DNA of 64,000 nt from JAOPZW01 sp963851295 (GCA_963851295.1 CAWKOS010000009.1:418506-482505); one strand, 5' to 3'. Numbered from the stretch's first letter, positions 35,564-45,886 are shown. Notes: a model not told the origin generated them from the sequence alone. Translations and numbers: made by a program.

Positions 35564-37440
35564 TCAGGCGGGTTTGACCAGGGAGCGGCGGGCGCGCTCG
35601 AGCGCGTCTGATGTGCGCTCCCCCTGGCCCAGTACGGAAAGTGTGGCTCGGACCAAAGGACCGGCCGCGAACTCTGCCCGCAGCGCGTCGAGCAGGTGGT
35701 CGCCGTTCTCGTCGTCGGCCAGCGGTGCCACGATCGCAAGCGGGCGACCGCTGAAGCGATACGCAGTGCCGCCGTAGCGTGCGGCCATCCGCTGCGCGTT
35801 CGGGCGGCCAGCTGGATGAGGCGGTCGCCGGCCTCGTAACCGGCCGTTCCGTTGATTTGCGGGAGATCCTCGAGCTGCACGAGCAGTATCGCGACGCTCG
35901 TTCCGAGTCATGGCCGAACTGGGAGCCGATCCTGGGCCAGCGCCCTCTGATTTGCAAGCAGCGTCAGCGGATCGACCGAAGAGGCGGCGAGCGGGCCGAG
36001 GGCTTCGCCGACGTGCCGCAAGGCCTCGAGCGGCAGGGCCTCCACGACCGCCTCGGCGACACCCGGGTCGACGACACCGCTCCCGCGCCGGATCTCCTCG
36101 ACGAATAGCTGTGTGATCTCGGGATCGAATTGGGTGCCCGCTCCCGCGACGAGCTCGACGCAGGCCGCTTCGGGCGAGCGCTTCATACGGTGCGGGCGGT
36201 CGGAGGTCATGGCGCCGTATGCCTCTAGCACAGCGAGTGCGCGTGCCGCTATCGGGATGTCCTTCCCGGCGAGTCCGGCCGGATAGCCGGCGCCGTCGAA
36301 CCGCTCATGGTGGTACAGGACGGCGGTGGCCACATCGCGCAACGCCCGGACCTGGCCGATGATGTTGAAGCCGAGCCGTGGGTGCAGCTCGATGTCCGCG
36401 CGTTCGTCGGTCGAGTGGTCCCGGCAGTGCGAACGTCTGAGCAACGCGTGCACTCAGCGTCGTCGCTGAGCTGACCGCCGGTCCTCGTCCAACCCAGCGC
36501 TCCGCGTGAGGGCGTGCGCGGCGTGGCCGATGGTCTCGCGGTGCTGCTCGGGATCACGCGCCGACATCGCCTCGGCGAGCGCACGGACTGCCGCGTGATG
36601 CGCGTCGCGCACTCGCTGCGCACTTGCCCGTGATGCAGGGCGCGGCGGCTAGGTCGCCGAGCGACAGCAGGACGTCGTCATCGACGTTTCGAACCGCTGG
36701 TACGGTTCGCGCAAACGATCACGCCGTGGAAGCGGTCAGCATGTACACCGGGATCGCCACGAGGGCATCGATCTCCTCGTCGGCCGGCGAGCGGGCCTGG
36801 ACATCGTTCGTCGGTGCGTCCTCGCGCACGATATCGTCGAGGGCAAGCACCTCGTGGGCGAAGCGCTGTGCGACGGCGCTGTCCTGTGGGTCGTGTGCGA
36901 AGCTGTGCGCGATCACTACGTCGAGGGCGCCGTCGCCGTCGGCATCCTCGCGCGAGAGCAGGATGCCTTCTCGGCCTCGACGAGCTGGATCGCTGCGTGG
37001 AGAACGAGCGCGTGCACGTCGTCGTGGCCTGCGAGGCCGCGAGGCGATTCGTACATCTGCTGGAGCTGCCCGCGCAGCACGCGGTTCGACTCGCGCTCGG
37101 CACGCCGCGACTGCGCGAAGCGACGAAGGAGGACCCGTTGCGTGCAGCGGTCTCCTCGGCCCGCCGAAGGCCTGCTGGACCGCTCGCGCTCGTCGCGCTG
37201 GCGCTCGGCCTGTTGGGCAGTATCCGCTGCCAGCGTCCAAGCTCGCGGTGGGCCGCCTGGACCGCGTCCTCGCGTTCGCGCAACTCGCGAGCCGCTTCAG
37301 ACCTGTGTCCTGCGCAGGGCAGCATCGAGTCGACGTGTGCGTACGCCGGAACGACGCCAGGCATCGAGCCCGAGCACGGCCCCGAGCGCCAGAGCGATCA
37401 GTCCGACGATCTCGGCGCCGTCGAAGCGATGTGGCAGTCG
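35564..37440 (-). pseudogene. Decayed sensor protein with TM, GAF-like, HD-GYP and degenerate GGDEF parts
   Basis: Pieces of one protein appear in order on the minus strand but in different frames. They are a membrane segment (AEIVGLIALALGAVLG, near 37400), a coiled-coil start, GAF-like pieces (36720-37100), and an HD segment (HHAAVRALAEAMSARD, near 36590). An HD-GYP body with YHHERFDGAGYPAGL (35908-36453) follows, then a GGDEF-like tail (DPLTLLANQRAL, later RYGGTAYRF in place of GGDEF). At least five frameshifts separate them. Such proteins turn over cyclic-di-GMP; this copy cannot make a full product. Confidence 0.7.
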
Positions 37441-38241
37441 CGCCGACGACAAGCAGCGAGAGCACGCGGCGCGACGAGAACGACCGCGGCAACAGGCTCC
37501 ACTCGTTGCGCCGTGTGGGAATCCATGGCAGTCCTGCGGAGAGGTGTCCCGGGCAACCCGGCTGCGTGGTTCCAGCCGGCCGCCTTCGGGCCGCAGCGCG
37601 CCGTTCGGTCAATGCTCGACGCGAACCATTCAACCGCGGCCAACGTCGCGCGCATCGCTCGCGTGCTTGGCAGGAGGTCGCGGCGAACGTGGAGAGCGTG
37701 CGGTCGGTTAGCTCGCCCAGCTCGACAGCACGGCGGACGTCGCCGACGTTCGACGCATCAGGCCGGGACGCCCTGTCAAGAGCGAGGCGCCCCGCGGGTG
37801 GAGCAGGGCGCCTCGTCCGAGAAATCGGTGCGCACTTTGAAACCTTGAGCGGCTCGCTTGCCATCGCATGGCGAACTCCGAGCGTGCATCGCGGCCGCTG
37901 GCGACGCCCCGGCGGGGTACTCGACGCGGCGTCGCGCGGACCCATGTGCACGGGTGAGGTGCCGCGTAATCCGCAGCTGGGCGATGCGGGCGCGGAGGTC
38001 GGCGGCGCGGTGACGTACACACTGCAAAGAAGTGGGTCGTCGCCGATCGTGCCTCCGTGACCCATCGCAAGGCGTAATCGGCGACGAGAGCAGGGCCCCC
38101 GACCGGCAAGAGTTCGCAGCGCGACGCGACGGCAACCCCGGGGCAGGGGAAGCCGTCGAGCAACCTCCGCCCACCGCTCGCATGCACCGCGCACACCGCC
38201 ACGGTGCAGACCCGTGCCGACCGCTCCTTGTTGCTTCTATG
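37441..38241. other. 800-bp gap with no recognisable gene
   Basis: There may be a further membrane stretch of the decayed sensor near 37480-37530 (VLSLLVVGATAT on the minus strand). The rest has only overlapping, compositionally odd frames. It is probably decayed sequence next to the IS110 remnant. Confidence 0.5.
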
Positions 38242-38955
38242 TCAAGAGATTGATGTTGGGGGAGTTCTGGGCGGGTGGGGCGGCTGCAGGAGTCGCCACA
38301 CGTGGCGGACGAGGTAGCGCTTGAGGCAGCGGATGGCTTCGCGGTTGCTCTTGCCTTCGGCGTGTTTCCGGGCGATGTAGTCCTGGGTCTCGGGGTGGCA
38401 GCGGGCGCGGGTGACGATGACGCGGTGAAGCGCAGCGTTGATCTGGCGGTTGCCGCCTTGGTCGAGGCGTTGGCGGCTGGTGTTGCCGGAGCTGACGGGG
38501 ATCGGCGCGATCCCGGCGGCGCGGGCGAACTTGGCGGCGGTGGCGAAGCGGTGGGCGCCGGCGATCTCGCCGACGAGCTTGGCCGCGGTCAACGGTCCGA
38601 AGCCCGGCTCGGAGAGCAGCTGCGGCGCGACGTCGCGACGAGGCCGGCGATCTCGCGCTCGAGCGCGTTGATGGTGTCGGTGAGCTCGCGGATGCGCCGC
38701 AGCTCGTCGCGGGCGATGCGGACGCGCATGGTCTGCTCTGCCCTGGCGAGCCGCCGGGCGACGCGCGGCCCCAGCGACCGTGAGAACAGCGAGCTGCCGG
38801 GCAGCACGAGCTCAGGCCAGAGGTCGTGCAGATGCCAGTGCAGCGTCGCTGTTGAGCGCGACGCGCATGCGAACCAGCCGCTCGCGATGATCGACCAGCA
38901 GCCGCAGATCGAGCTCAGGCCCGTCCAAATGCGCGACCGGGAAGGCACTCGAGTC
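38242..38955 (-). pseudogene. IS110-family transposase, C-terminal fragment
   Basis: The minus strand encodes the C-terminal transposase domain of IS110 (FARAAGIAPIPVSSGN, then GGNRQINAALHRVIVTRAR, and KSNREAIRCLKRYLVRHVWR at the end). Upstream of it are the helical middle (LVDHRERLVRMRVALNS, then LHWHLHDLWPEL) in shifted frames. It is separated from its N-terminal fragment (40432-40767) by an IS256-family element. The frameshifts inside the fragment show it was already decayed. Confidence 0.8.
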
Positions 38956-40431
38956 GGGTCTGTCCGATGAAGTGTGTGTGGTCGTGGTGATCGATCCGGT
39001 GCTGGCTGCCGGGCCGGTCGCGACGGGAGCCCCGGAGGGGCGAGCGTCGTGGCCGGCCCGGCGGGCGGCCCGAGAAGGGACCACCCATCACCATGACCAA
39101 TATGCAGTCCAAGCGGCGCCGGGGCACTGGCGCCGAGCAGCCTGATCAGCGGGTCTGCCAGGCGGTCGCCGACCGTCTGGCCGGCCTGCTGCCCGAGGAG
39201 GCCCTGCAGGACGCCCTGAAGGGCCTTGAGGGCGAGGAGATCACCGGGCCTGGCGGGCTGCTGTCGCAGCTGGCCGGCCGCGTGATCCAGACGGCGTTGG
39301 AGTCCGAGCTGACCGGACACCTCGGTCACCCGCCGGGCGGTGTCCCGGGCAGCGCGAATGTCCGCAACGGCTCGACCGCCAAGACGGTGAGCACCGATCT
39401 GGGGCCCGTCGAGGTCCGCACCCCGCGCGACCGCGACGGCAGCTTTGAGCCTCAGCTGGTCAAGAAACGCCAGACTCGGCTGGCCGGGCTGGACGACAAG
39501 ATCCTCGCCCTCTACGCCGGCGGCATGTCGGTGCGTGACATCTCGGCGCACCTGACCGAGCTCTACGCCACCGAGATCGGCCGCGACACCGTCAGCCGGA
39601 TCACCGACGCCGTCTTGGAGGACGTCGCGGCATGGCGCTCGCGGCCGCTGGAGCGCGTCTACCCGATCGTCTACTTCGACGCGATGTTCGTGAAGGTCCG
39701 CGAGGACCGCTCGGTCCGGGCCCGCGCCTGCTACCTCGCGATGGGGGTGACCTGCGACGGCGACCGCGAGGTCCTGGGGATCTGGTGGCAGGAGACCGAG
39801 GGCTCGAAGTTCTGGCTGGCCGTGCTGAACGACCTCAAGCGCCGCGGCACGGACGACGTCCTGATCGCCTGCGTCGACGGACTGAGCGGGTTCCCCGAGG
39901 CGATCGAGGCCGTCTTCCCCCAAGCCTGGGTGCAGACCTGCATCGTCCATCAGATCCGAGCGAGCCTGCGCTACGTCAACTACCGCGACCGCCGGACCGT
40001 GGCCAAGGACCTGCGGCCGATCTACACCGCCGCCAACGCCGACGACGCCCTCACAGAACTCGAGCGCTTCGAAGAGCAATGGGGCGAGCGCTACCCGATG
40101 ATCGCGACCGCCTGGCGCGAGCACTGGGAGCACATCATCCCGTTCCTCTCGCTGCCCTCAGAGCTACGCCGCGCCGTCTACACCACCAACACCATCGAAG
40201 CGCTGCACCGCCAGATCCGAAAGGCGATCAAGACTCGCGGACACTTCCCCGACGAGCAGTCCGCCACCAAGCTCATCTACCTCGCCATCGAGAAGGCCGA
40301 AGGCAAGTGGCGCTCCAACCGCGCCTGGACCGCAGCACGCGCAGGCCTCAAGATCCACTTCGGAGACCGCTTCCCCGGCTAACCACCATCAACCAGCCAC
40401 CGCGGCCTCACACACAGAAGCTCGGACACCC
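38956..40431 (+). mobile_element. IS256-family insertion sequence, intact transposase, inserted in IS110
   Basis: The ends are defined by imperfect inverted repeats: TGTCCGA-N5-TGTGTGTG at about 38961-38980 and its inverted counterpart at about 40411-40429. The element is about 1.48 kb and carries one transposase gene. It splits the IS110 reading frame between REGV and FPVAHLDG. I could not find a convincing 8-bp target duplication, so the exact ends are uncertain by a few bases. Confidence 0.75.
39093..40382 (+). CDS. IS256-family (Mutator-type) transposase, 429 aa
   Basis: This is a full-length DDE transposase. The catalytic acids fit Asp in YFDAMFVKV, Asp in CVDGLSGFPEAI and Glu in TTNTIEALHRQIRK. 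CIVHQIRASLRYV supplies the family C-x2-H signature. It is uninterrupted, unlike the IS110 around it, so it is the younger insertion and may still be active. Confidence 0.93.
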   Translation: MTNMQSKRRRGTGAEQPDQRVCQAVADRLAGLLPEEALQDALKGLEGEEITGPGGLLSQLAGRVIQTALESELTGHLGHPPGGVPGSANVRNGSTAKTVSTDLGPVEVRTPRDRDGSFEPQLVKKRQTRLAGLDDKILALYAGGMSVRDISAHLTELYATEIGRDTVSRITDAVLEDVAAWRSRPLERVYPIVYFDAMFVKVREDRSVRARACYLAMGVTCDGDREVLGIWWQETEGSKFWLAVLNDLKRRGTDDVLIACVDGLSGFPEAIEAVFPQAWVQTCIVHQIRASLRYVNYRDRRTVAKDLRPIYTAANADDALTELERFEEQWGERYPMIATAWREHWEHIIPFLSLPSELRRAVYTTNTIEALHRQIRKAIKTRGHFPDEQSATKLIYLAIEKAEGKWRSNRAWTAARAGLKIHFGDRFPG

Positions 40432-40767
40432 TCACGCCTTCGCGCAACGCCGCCCGAGCGACGGCGATGGCGTCGGACTTGCCGCGGTCGCGCCCGCCGC
40501 GACGCGCGCCGCCATCAGCTGCGTCCCGACGCGAACGACGCGCTCGCCATGGACGATCAGAAACCGCTCGAGGCGCCCGAGACATGACGACAGTCCTCCA
40601 GCGCCCAGACCCGCTCATCGCCGATCCCGCGCGCCCAATCAATAGCCATGGCAAACCCCTGATCGCCGACCTGGATCGTCTTGCTCGCCGCGCAGCTCGC
40701 CGGTGGCGGCGACGACAGCGGCGAGGGTGTGCGAGCGCTTGTGAATGTCCGCACCGAGCACGATCAT
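40432..40767 (-). pseudogene. IS110-family transposase, N-terminal fragment
   Basis: From ATG 40767 the minus strand reads MIVLGADIHKRSHTLAAV, the DEDD-type catalytic N-terminus. It then breaks frame several times through IQVGDQGFA, ERVWALEDCRHVSG and KSDAIAVARAALREGV. The sequence resumes on the other side of the IS256 element at 38955. Confidence 0.78.
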
Positions 40768-41227
40768 GGCCCCGTCCCCTTTCACTCGACTGAAGGCGGA
40801 CGCCCGGCGGACATGGCTTGCTGGGGGCGGTGCCACGCATCTATCAAGTCACGCCGGGACATCCCCGACCGGCGACGAGCGACACAACGAAAGCCGGTCA
40901 GGCCCACGGGCCGACAGCGTCAAAGCGAGTCAGCTCGCCGCCGGTCGGGACCCTCTCCTCAGCGTCGGACATCGCCGACAGCCGCAATCAGAACAGCAAG
41001 CGTGAAAGGGATCGTCGTTGGACGCGTCCGGTTCTCGATGCTCGACGGACCGAGCGCGTTGGAGTGATCGCGGGGGGCCAGGACCGCTTCCGGGCGCGGG
41101 CGTCGGGGGTGCTCGGACGCCTCCGCGCCGCTGTTTGGGACTTCGTGCCGCCTCGCTGGCGGGCATCCCGTACGGAGGCTCGGTGCTCGGCCGCGGAACG
41201 ATGGCCTGTTCGGGCACTTCGCGAAAT
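40768..41227. other. 460-bp gap with no recognisable gene
   Basis: Upstream end of the IS110 remnant and anonymous sequence. I see no convincing ORF, RNA or repeat. Confidence 0.5.
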
Positions 41228-41331
41228 GGCGAGACCCGGACTCGAACCGGGGGCACCACGATCTTCAGAGAGTCACCTTGGAGCAGATTTGCCCACGGCT
41301 CGGCTGAGCCACGCGCACTACTGTCCTCGCC
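41228..41331 (-). tRNA. tRNA-like 3' half (T arm and acceptor strand), possibly a pseudo-tRNA
   Basis: On the minus strand a standard T arm (CCCGG, loop TTCGAGT, CCGGG) is followed by TCTCGCC, which can pair over 7 bp with GGCGAGG at 41325-41331. That span would be 104 nt, too long for most tRNAs. Its 5' part overlaps the end of the enoyl-CoA hydratase gene, and no good anticodon arm was found. A tRNA 3' fragment left by integration is the best reading. Confidence 0.3.
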
Positions 41332-42106
41332 ATTCCGGCGGGCGCTTCTCTAGGAAGGCGCCCATGCCTTCCTGGGCGTCGTCGGCGCGTGCGTTCATTG
41401 CCATGACGGCCTTGGTGAGGTCGTAGGCGCGGTGCTCGTCGAGCTCGATCTGGGCGTAGAACGCCTCCTTGCCGATCCCGACCGTGAGCGGGCTCGAGCG
41501 GGCGATCGCGTCGACGATGATGGCGACCTCGTCGTCCAGCGCCTCGGCCGGCACGACGCGGTTGACGAGGCCCCAGTCCAGCGCGGTGGCGGCATCGATC
41601 GGCCGGCCGGTGAGCAGCATGTCGAGCGCGCGCTTGCGGCCGATCGCGCGCGAGAGCGGGACCATCGGCGTCGAGCAGAACAGCCCGATCTTGACGCCGG
41701 GGGTGGCGAAGCGCGCGCTGTCCGCTGCGACGGCGAGGTCGCAGGCGGCCACGAGCTGGCAGCCCGCCGCGGTGGCGATGCCCTGCACCTTCGCGACGAC
41801 CGGCTGCGGGAGGCGATGGATCGTCTCCATCAGCTCGGTGCAGACGTCGAAGAGGCGCTGGAAGAAGGGGACGTCGCGGCCGATCATCTCGCTGAGGTCG
41901 TGGCCGGCCGAGAACGCCGGACCGGCGGCATCGAGGACGATGACCCGCACGCCGGGGTCGGCGCTCACGCGCCGCAGCGTGCCCGTCAGGTCCTGCATGA
42001 GCTCGAGGCTCAGGGCGTTGCGCTTGTCGGGTCGGTTGAGGGTGATGTGCACTGCCGGCTCGTCCTCGTGGACCAGCACGGCGGCGTCGGCGGCGAGCGT
42101 GCTCAT
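41318..42106 (-). CDS. Enoyl-CoA hydratase/isomerase family protein, 262 aa
   Basis: The crotonase fold is complete: LNRPDKRNALSLEL, the oxyanion-hole loops FSAGHDLSEM and GIATAAGCQLVAACDLAVA, and GLFCSTPMVPLSRAIGRKRA. The fingerprint is nearer to ECHDC3/EchA8-like proteins than to FadB. It probably hydrates or isomerises a 2-enoyl-CoA. ATG 42106 begins just before the first strand. It is divergent from an acyl-CoA synthetase, which may supply its substrate. Confidence 0.85.
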   Translation of the reverse strand: MSTLAADAAVLVHEDEPAVHITLNRPDKRNALSLELMQDLTGTLRRVSADPGVRVIVLDAAGPAFSAGHDLSEMIGRDVPFFQRLFDVCTELMETIHRLPQPVVAKVQGIATAAGCQLVAACDLAVAADSARFATPGVKIGLFCSTPMVPLSRAIGRKRALDMLLTGRPIDAATALDWGLVNRVVPAEALDDEVAIIVDAIARSSPLTVGIGKEAFYAQIELDEHRAYDLTKAVMAMNARADDAQEGMGAFLEKRPPEWRGQ

Positions 42107-42148
42107 GGTGCCGACGATACGCCGGTTGCCATCGGTCGGCGAGCGGCG

Positions 42149-42173
42149 TAGCGTCGGCGGGTCCCGAGGAGGT
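42149..42173 (+). promoter_or_regulatory. -10 box and ribosome binding site of the acyl-CoA synthetase gene
   Basis: TAGCGT (42149-42154) is a -10 box, followed by a short leader with GAGGAGG (about 42166-42172) a few bases before ATG 42178. In contrast to several other genes here, this one has a leader. Confidence 0.5.
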
Positions 42174-42177
42174 CGCA

Positions 42178-43794
42178 ATGGAGGTCCAGAGCGACGGCTC
42201 CATCACGCAGACGCCATGGCCTGCACGCACTGCTGTGAGCCGTACCGAGCTCGATCCCGTCTCGTTCCTGCACCGCAGCGCCACCGTGCATCCCGAGCGC
42301 ATCGCCGTCGTCGACGGTGACCGCCGCTGGACGTATGCCGAGCTGCGCGAGCGGGTGAACCGCGCGGCCTCCGCGCTGCGCGGCCGGGGGATCGAGCGTC
42401 ACGACCGCGTCGGCGCCCTGTGCCCGAACGTGCCCGCCCTGCTCGAGCTGCATCACGCGGTGCCGGCGGCAGGCGGCGTCCTCGTTGCGATCAACGTCCG
42501 CCTGGGCCCCGACGAGATTCGCTACATCCTCGAGCACTCCGGGGCACGGATGCTGTTCGTCACTGCCGAGCTCGAACCGCTGATCGTCGATCCCCCGGCT
42601 GGCCTCGAGATCGTCCGCGTGGACGATGGCGGCGCCGCCGGTCCGTACGAGCAGCTCGTCTCCGGCGGCGACGCAGCCGGCGTGCCGTCGTGGCTGGCCG
42701 ACGAGGAGGAGCCGATCGCGATCGACTACACCTCCGGCACCACCGGGCGCCCGAAGGGCGTCGTCTACACCTACCGCGGCGCGTACCTCAACGCGCTCGG
42801 TGAGGTGATCGAGGCAGAGCTCGGGCATCACCCGGTCTACCTGTGGACGCTGCCGATGTTCCACTGCAACGGCTGGTGCTTTCCGTGGGCGGTGACCGCC
42901 GCGGGGGGGACGCACGTGTGCCTGCGCCAGGTGGATCCAGGGCTGATCTGGCGGCTGTTCCGCGAGGAGGGCGTCACGCACTACAACGGCTCGCCGACCG
43001 TGCAGACGACGCTCGTCAGCCACCCCGACGCCGGCCGGCTCGACCGGCGCGTCACGGCGATGGTGGCGGCCGCGCCGCCCTCGCCGGCGCTGCTGGCTCG
43101 CCTGGAGGAGCTCAACATCCGCGTCGTGCACGTGTACGGGCTCACCGAGACCTATGGGCCGCACACGGTGTGCGGCTGGCAGGACGGCTGGGACGGGCTG
43201 CCCACGGACCGGCGCGCGGCCCTGCTCGCGCGCCAGGGACACGCGTACACGACCGCGGACCCCGTGCGGGTCATCGACGAGGAGATGGGCGACGTGCCCC
43301 GCGACGCGGCCTCGATGGGCGAGGTCGTCATGCGCGGCAACAACGTCATGGCCGGGTACTTCGCAAACGAGGACGCGACGCACGAGGCGTTCCGCGGCGG
43401 CTGGTTTCACTCCGGCGACCTCGCCGTCTGGCACCCGGATGGGGCGATCGAGCTGCGCGACCGCGGCAAGGACGTGATCATCTCCGGCGGCGAGAACATC
43501 TCGTCGATCGAGGTCGAACATGCGATCTGCGCACACCCCGCCGTGCTCGAATGCGCCGTCGTGGCGGTTCCGCATGACCACTGGGGCGAGCGCCCCAAGG
43601 CATTCGTGACTCTCAAGGACGGCGCCACGGCCACCGAGGCTGACATCATCGCGTTCTGCCGCGAGCGGCTCGCGCACTACAAGTGCCCAGACGCCGTCGC
43701 CTTCGGCCCGCTGCCGAAGACCTCGACCGGGAAGGTGCAGAAGTTCCTGCTGCGCGAGCCCGAATGGGCCGGACGCGACCGGCGCATCAACTAA
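42178..43794 (+). CDS. AMP-forming acyl-CoA synthetase, 538 aa
   Basis: ANL-superfamily motifs are all present: YTSGTTGRPKGVVY (P-loop-like A3, about 182), YGLTETYG (A5), GWFHSGDLA and DRGKDVIISGGENISS (A7-A8), and the catalytic lysine in KTSTGKVQK near the end. The fold and LPMFHCNGWCFPW segment are typical of medium- or long-chain fatty acyl-CoA synthetases. It activates an acid for beta-oxidation, together with the divergent hydratase. A phage- or plasmid-type origin is not suggested. Confidence 0.9.
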   Translation: MEVQSDGSITQTPWPARTAVSRTELDPVSFLHRSATVHPERIAVVDGDRRWTYAELRERVNRAASALRGRGIERHDRVGALCPNVPALLELHHAVPAAGGVLVAINVRLGPDEIRYILEHSGARMLFVTAELEPLIVDPPAGLEIVRVDDGGAAGPYEQLVSGGDAAGVPSWLADEEEPIAIDYTSGTTGRPKGVVYTYRGAYLNALGEVIEAELGHHPVYLWTLPMFHCNGWCFPWAVTAAGGTHVCLRQVDPGLIWRLFREEGVTHYNGSPTVQTTLVSHPDAGRLDRRVTAMVAAAPPSPALLARLEELNIRVVHVYGLTETYGPHTVCGWQDGWDGLPTDRRAALLARQGHAYTTADPVRVIDEEMGDVPRDAASMGEVVMRGNNVMAGYFANEDATHEAFRGGWFHSGDLAVWHPDGAIELRDRGKDVIISGGENISSIEVEHAICAHPAVLECAVVAVPHDHWGERPKAFVTLKDGATATEADIIAFCRERLAHYKCPDAVAFGPLPKTSTGKVQKFLLREPEWAGRDRRIN

Positions 43795-44494
43795 TGCGCC
43801 GCATGGCCACCGTCGGCGGCGTGCGCGCGGAGGCCTGTCGCGACGCGACTCGCGCTGGCACCGGACGGACAGGGCATCAACGCGAGCCTTAAAACACCGC
43901 GGATGGCGCTCGGCCCATGGTCGCTCGTGCTCGAGCTACGCCGCGTGAGAGGAGCGTCGCCTGATCGTCGGCCCGCGCGATCAGCTGACGACCATCGGGG
44001 AGCCGTTCGACGACATGGCCAGGACTGCGCCGAACGCGTTGAGCTCGCCGTCGAGTCGCTCGATCCGCGCCAGCGCAAACCCAACCAGCTCACCGCGCGG
44101 AGACCTCGCCACCCCACGCCACAAGCGAGCATCCCGACCAACCTCATCAGACTCCCGCAACCGACGAGGTGCTGGCGTGCGCCCGGGAAATCGGATCTGA
44201 CGTCGCTCCTGCTTCCGCGTGGAGGCGACACTCGTGTGGGACGAAGCGCCCGCGTCCTACCGGGAGCGCACCCGTTGGCTCGCCAACTCGGAGTCAGACC
44301 ACGGTCGCGCGACACGCGTGCGGAGGGCAGTGCAGGTGAGCCCGGCGCCGGGAGCTGTGGTCGCGAAGGAATAGCGCCCGCGTCCGGCGACAGGACCCGC
44401 CCGCCGCGGGCGCTGGGCCCTCGGCCGAGAACCAGCACAGCTGCGGGCGAGATGATTTCTACACGCCGTAGGGGCGCGTGCGTAGGATCGCGCG
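43795..44494. other. 700-bp gap without a credible gene
   Basis: Only short frames exist. One around 44229-44370 on the plus strand reads VWDEAPASYRERTRWLA and could be a relic of a YdeI/OmpD-associated-type protein, but this is weak. The end of the gap holds the leaderless promoter of the next gene. Confidence 0.5.
44483..44488 (+). promoter_or_regulatory. -10 box TAGGAT, leaderless promoter
   Basis: TAGGAT ends 6 nt before ATG 44495; there is no ribosome binding site. Confidence 0.55.
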
Positions 44495-45886
44495 ATGCCG
44501 CGGCGGTGGCCCATCCTCCTCGCCGTCCTGGGCGTGACCTTCGCCGCGCCACAGGGCGCCGCGGCCGCGACGCCACCGCCGTTCCGCACGCTCAGCACGT
44601 TCGATCGCATCGCCGTCTCGTTCGCCTCCAGGCATCGCGTGTTCGTGACCGCGCGCCAGGACGAGACGACCAACGTGACGACGGCCGTCGTCGCTTCGGA
44701 CTCGGGGCCGTTCCCTTACGCCGTCGCCTGGGCTCCCGGGGCCGCGTCGTTCGCGCTCGTCGAGCAGGGAACGCCGGACTGGCGGCTGCGGGTGATCGAG
44801 TCTCCGGACGGGATCAGCCATGACCTCACGACCAAGATCGACGTCCTGCGGACGAACAAGATGCTCACGCGGCTGCTCTACGCGCCGCGTTGGATCGGCT
44901 CCGGCACCAGCGCACGCATCCTGCTCGACATGGAGAGCTTCGGGATCGCCTCGATCGGGGCCGACGGCAGCAGCCCGACGCTGGTCAACCCCCACGCGAC
45001 AGGCAACCCAGACGTGGCGCTGTTCGCCGACGGCCACCGGGCGATCGTCAGCCACCTCTCCCCCGTGTTCATCGGCGGGAACCACTACAGCGAGCTCTAC
45101 CTGAGGGACCTCGACACGGGTGCGGAGACCCAGCTGACGTTCAACCCCGGCCACGACAACCGCTCGCCGGCGCTGTCGGCCGACGATAAGCGCATCGCCT
45201 ACGTCGAGGAGAGCTTCCAGAACTCCAGCGACGAGACGCGGCTGCGGGTCATGGACATCGACGGCACCCACAACGACTACCTGCCGCTGCCCGGCGACCT
45301 CTACTACGACGAGCCCGCGTGGCGGCCCGACGGCACGCGCCTCGCATTCGTCGGGCTCGCGAAGCCCGAGGCGATCGGGAGCTCCGTCGGCCCGCCGGCG
45401 CTCTACAGCTCCAAGCCCGACGGGACCGACCTCGCGCGCCACACGGACCCGCGGCCCATCTTCAACCCCTACCCGGCCGCGAACAACATCCACAGCATCC
45501 GGCCGGGCGACATCTCGTGGGGCCAGACCTGCCTGGTCATCGCGCTCTGCACGGCCACGATCACGCTCGCGCCGGCACCCGGCGGCCCGACGGGCCTGCA
45601 GAGCAACCCGAACCTGAGCACCCCCGCGTCGATCGGCTTCCTGGTCGAGCGCTACCGCGGCAAGCACCTGAGCCGCGTCGGGCGGGTTCCCTTCGGCGAG
45701 AAGGCCAAGGGCAAGGCCAGGGTGCGCTGGAACCTGAGGGTCAAGGGCCGACCGCTGGCGCGCGGGCGCTACCGGATCACCCTGCGCGCGGTGGCCGGAA
45801 CCGTCCCGATGGACCGCGCGCGGCCCCTCGACCTGATCGTCGGCGCCCACCACAAGCTGCGCCTGGCGAAGCCGCGCGTCGCTTGA
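44495..45886 (+). CDS. Secreted TolB-like beta-propeller protein, 463 aa
   Basis: A signal peptide (about residues 1-24, cleavage after AAAA) leads into PD40/TolB-type repeats: LYLRDLDTGAETQLTFNPG followed by SPALSADDKRIAYVE, then LRVMDIDGTHNDYLPL, then PAWRPDGTRLAFVG. The last ~100 residues form a separate beta domain. Such proteins are extracytoplasmic scaffolds or binding proteins; no enzyme motif is seen. It lies 50 nt before the large LAL regulator but each has its own promoter. Confidence 0.75.
   Translation: MPRRWPILLAVLGVTFAAPQGAAAATPPPFRTLSTFDRIAVSFASRHRVFVTARQDETTNVTTAVVASDSGPFPYAVAWAPGAASFALVEQGTPDWRLRVIESPDGISHDLTTKIDVLRTNKMLTRLLYAPRWIGSGTSARILLDMESFGIASIGADGSSPTLVNPHATGNPDVALFADGHRAIVSHLSPVFIGGNHYSELYLRDLDTGAETQLTFNPGHDNRSPALSADDKRIAYVEESFQNSSDETRLRVMDIDGTHNDYLPLPGDLYYDEPAWRPDGTRLAFVGLAKPEAIGSSVGPPALYSSKPDGTDLARHTDPRPIFNPYPAANNIHSIRPGDISWGQTCLVIALCTATITLAPAPGGPTGLQSNPNLSTPASIGFLVERYRGKHLSRVGRVPFGEKAKGKARVRWNLRVKGRPLARGRYRITLRAVAGTVPMDRARPLDLIVGAHHKLRLAKPRVA

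Noticed and set aside
43795..44494. Coding remnant in the gap after the acyl-CoA synthetase gene
   Set aside because: The frame VWDEAPASYRERTRWLA resembles a YdeI/OmpD-associated-type stretch, but it is too short and isolated to call.
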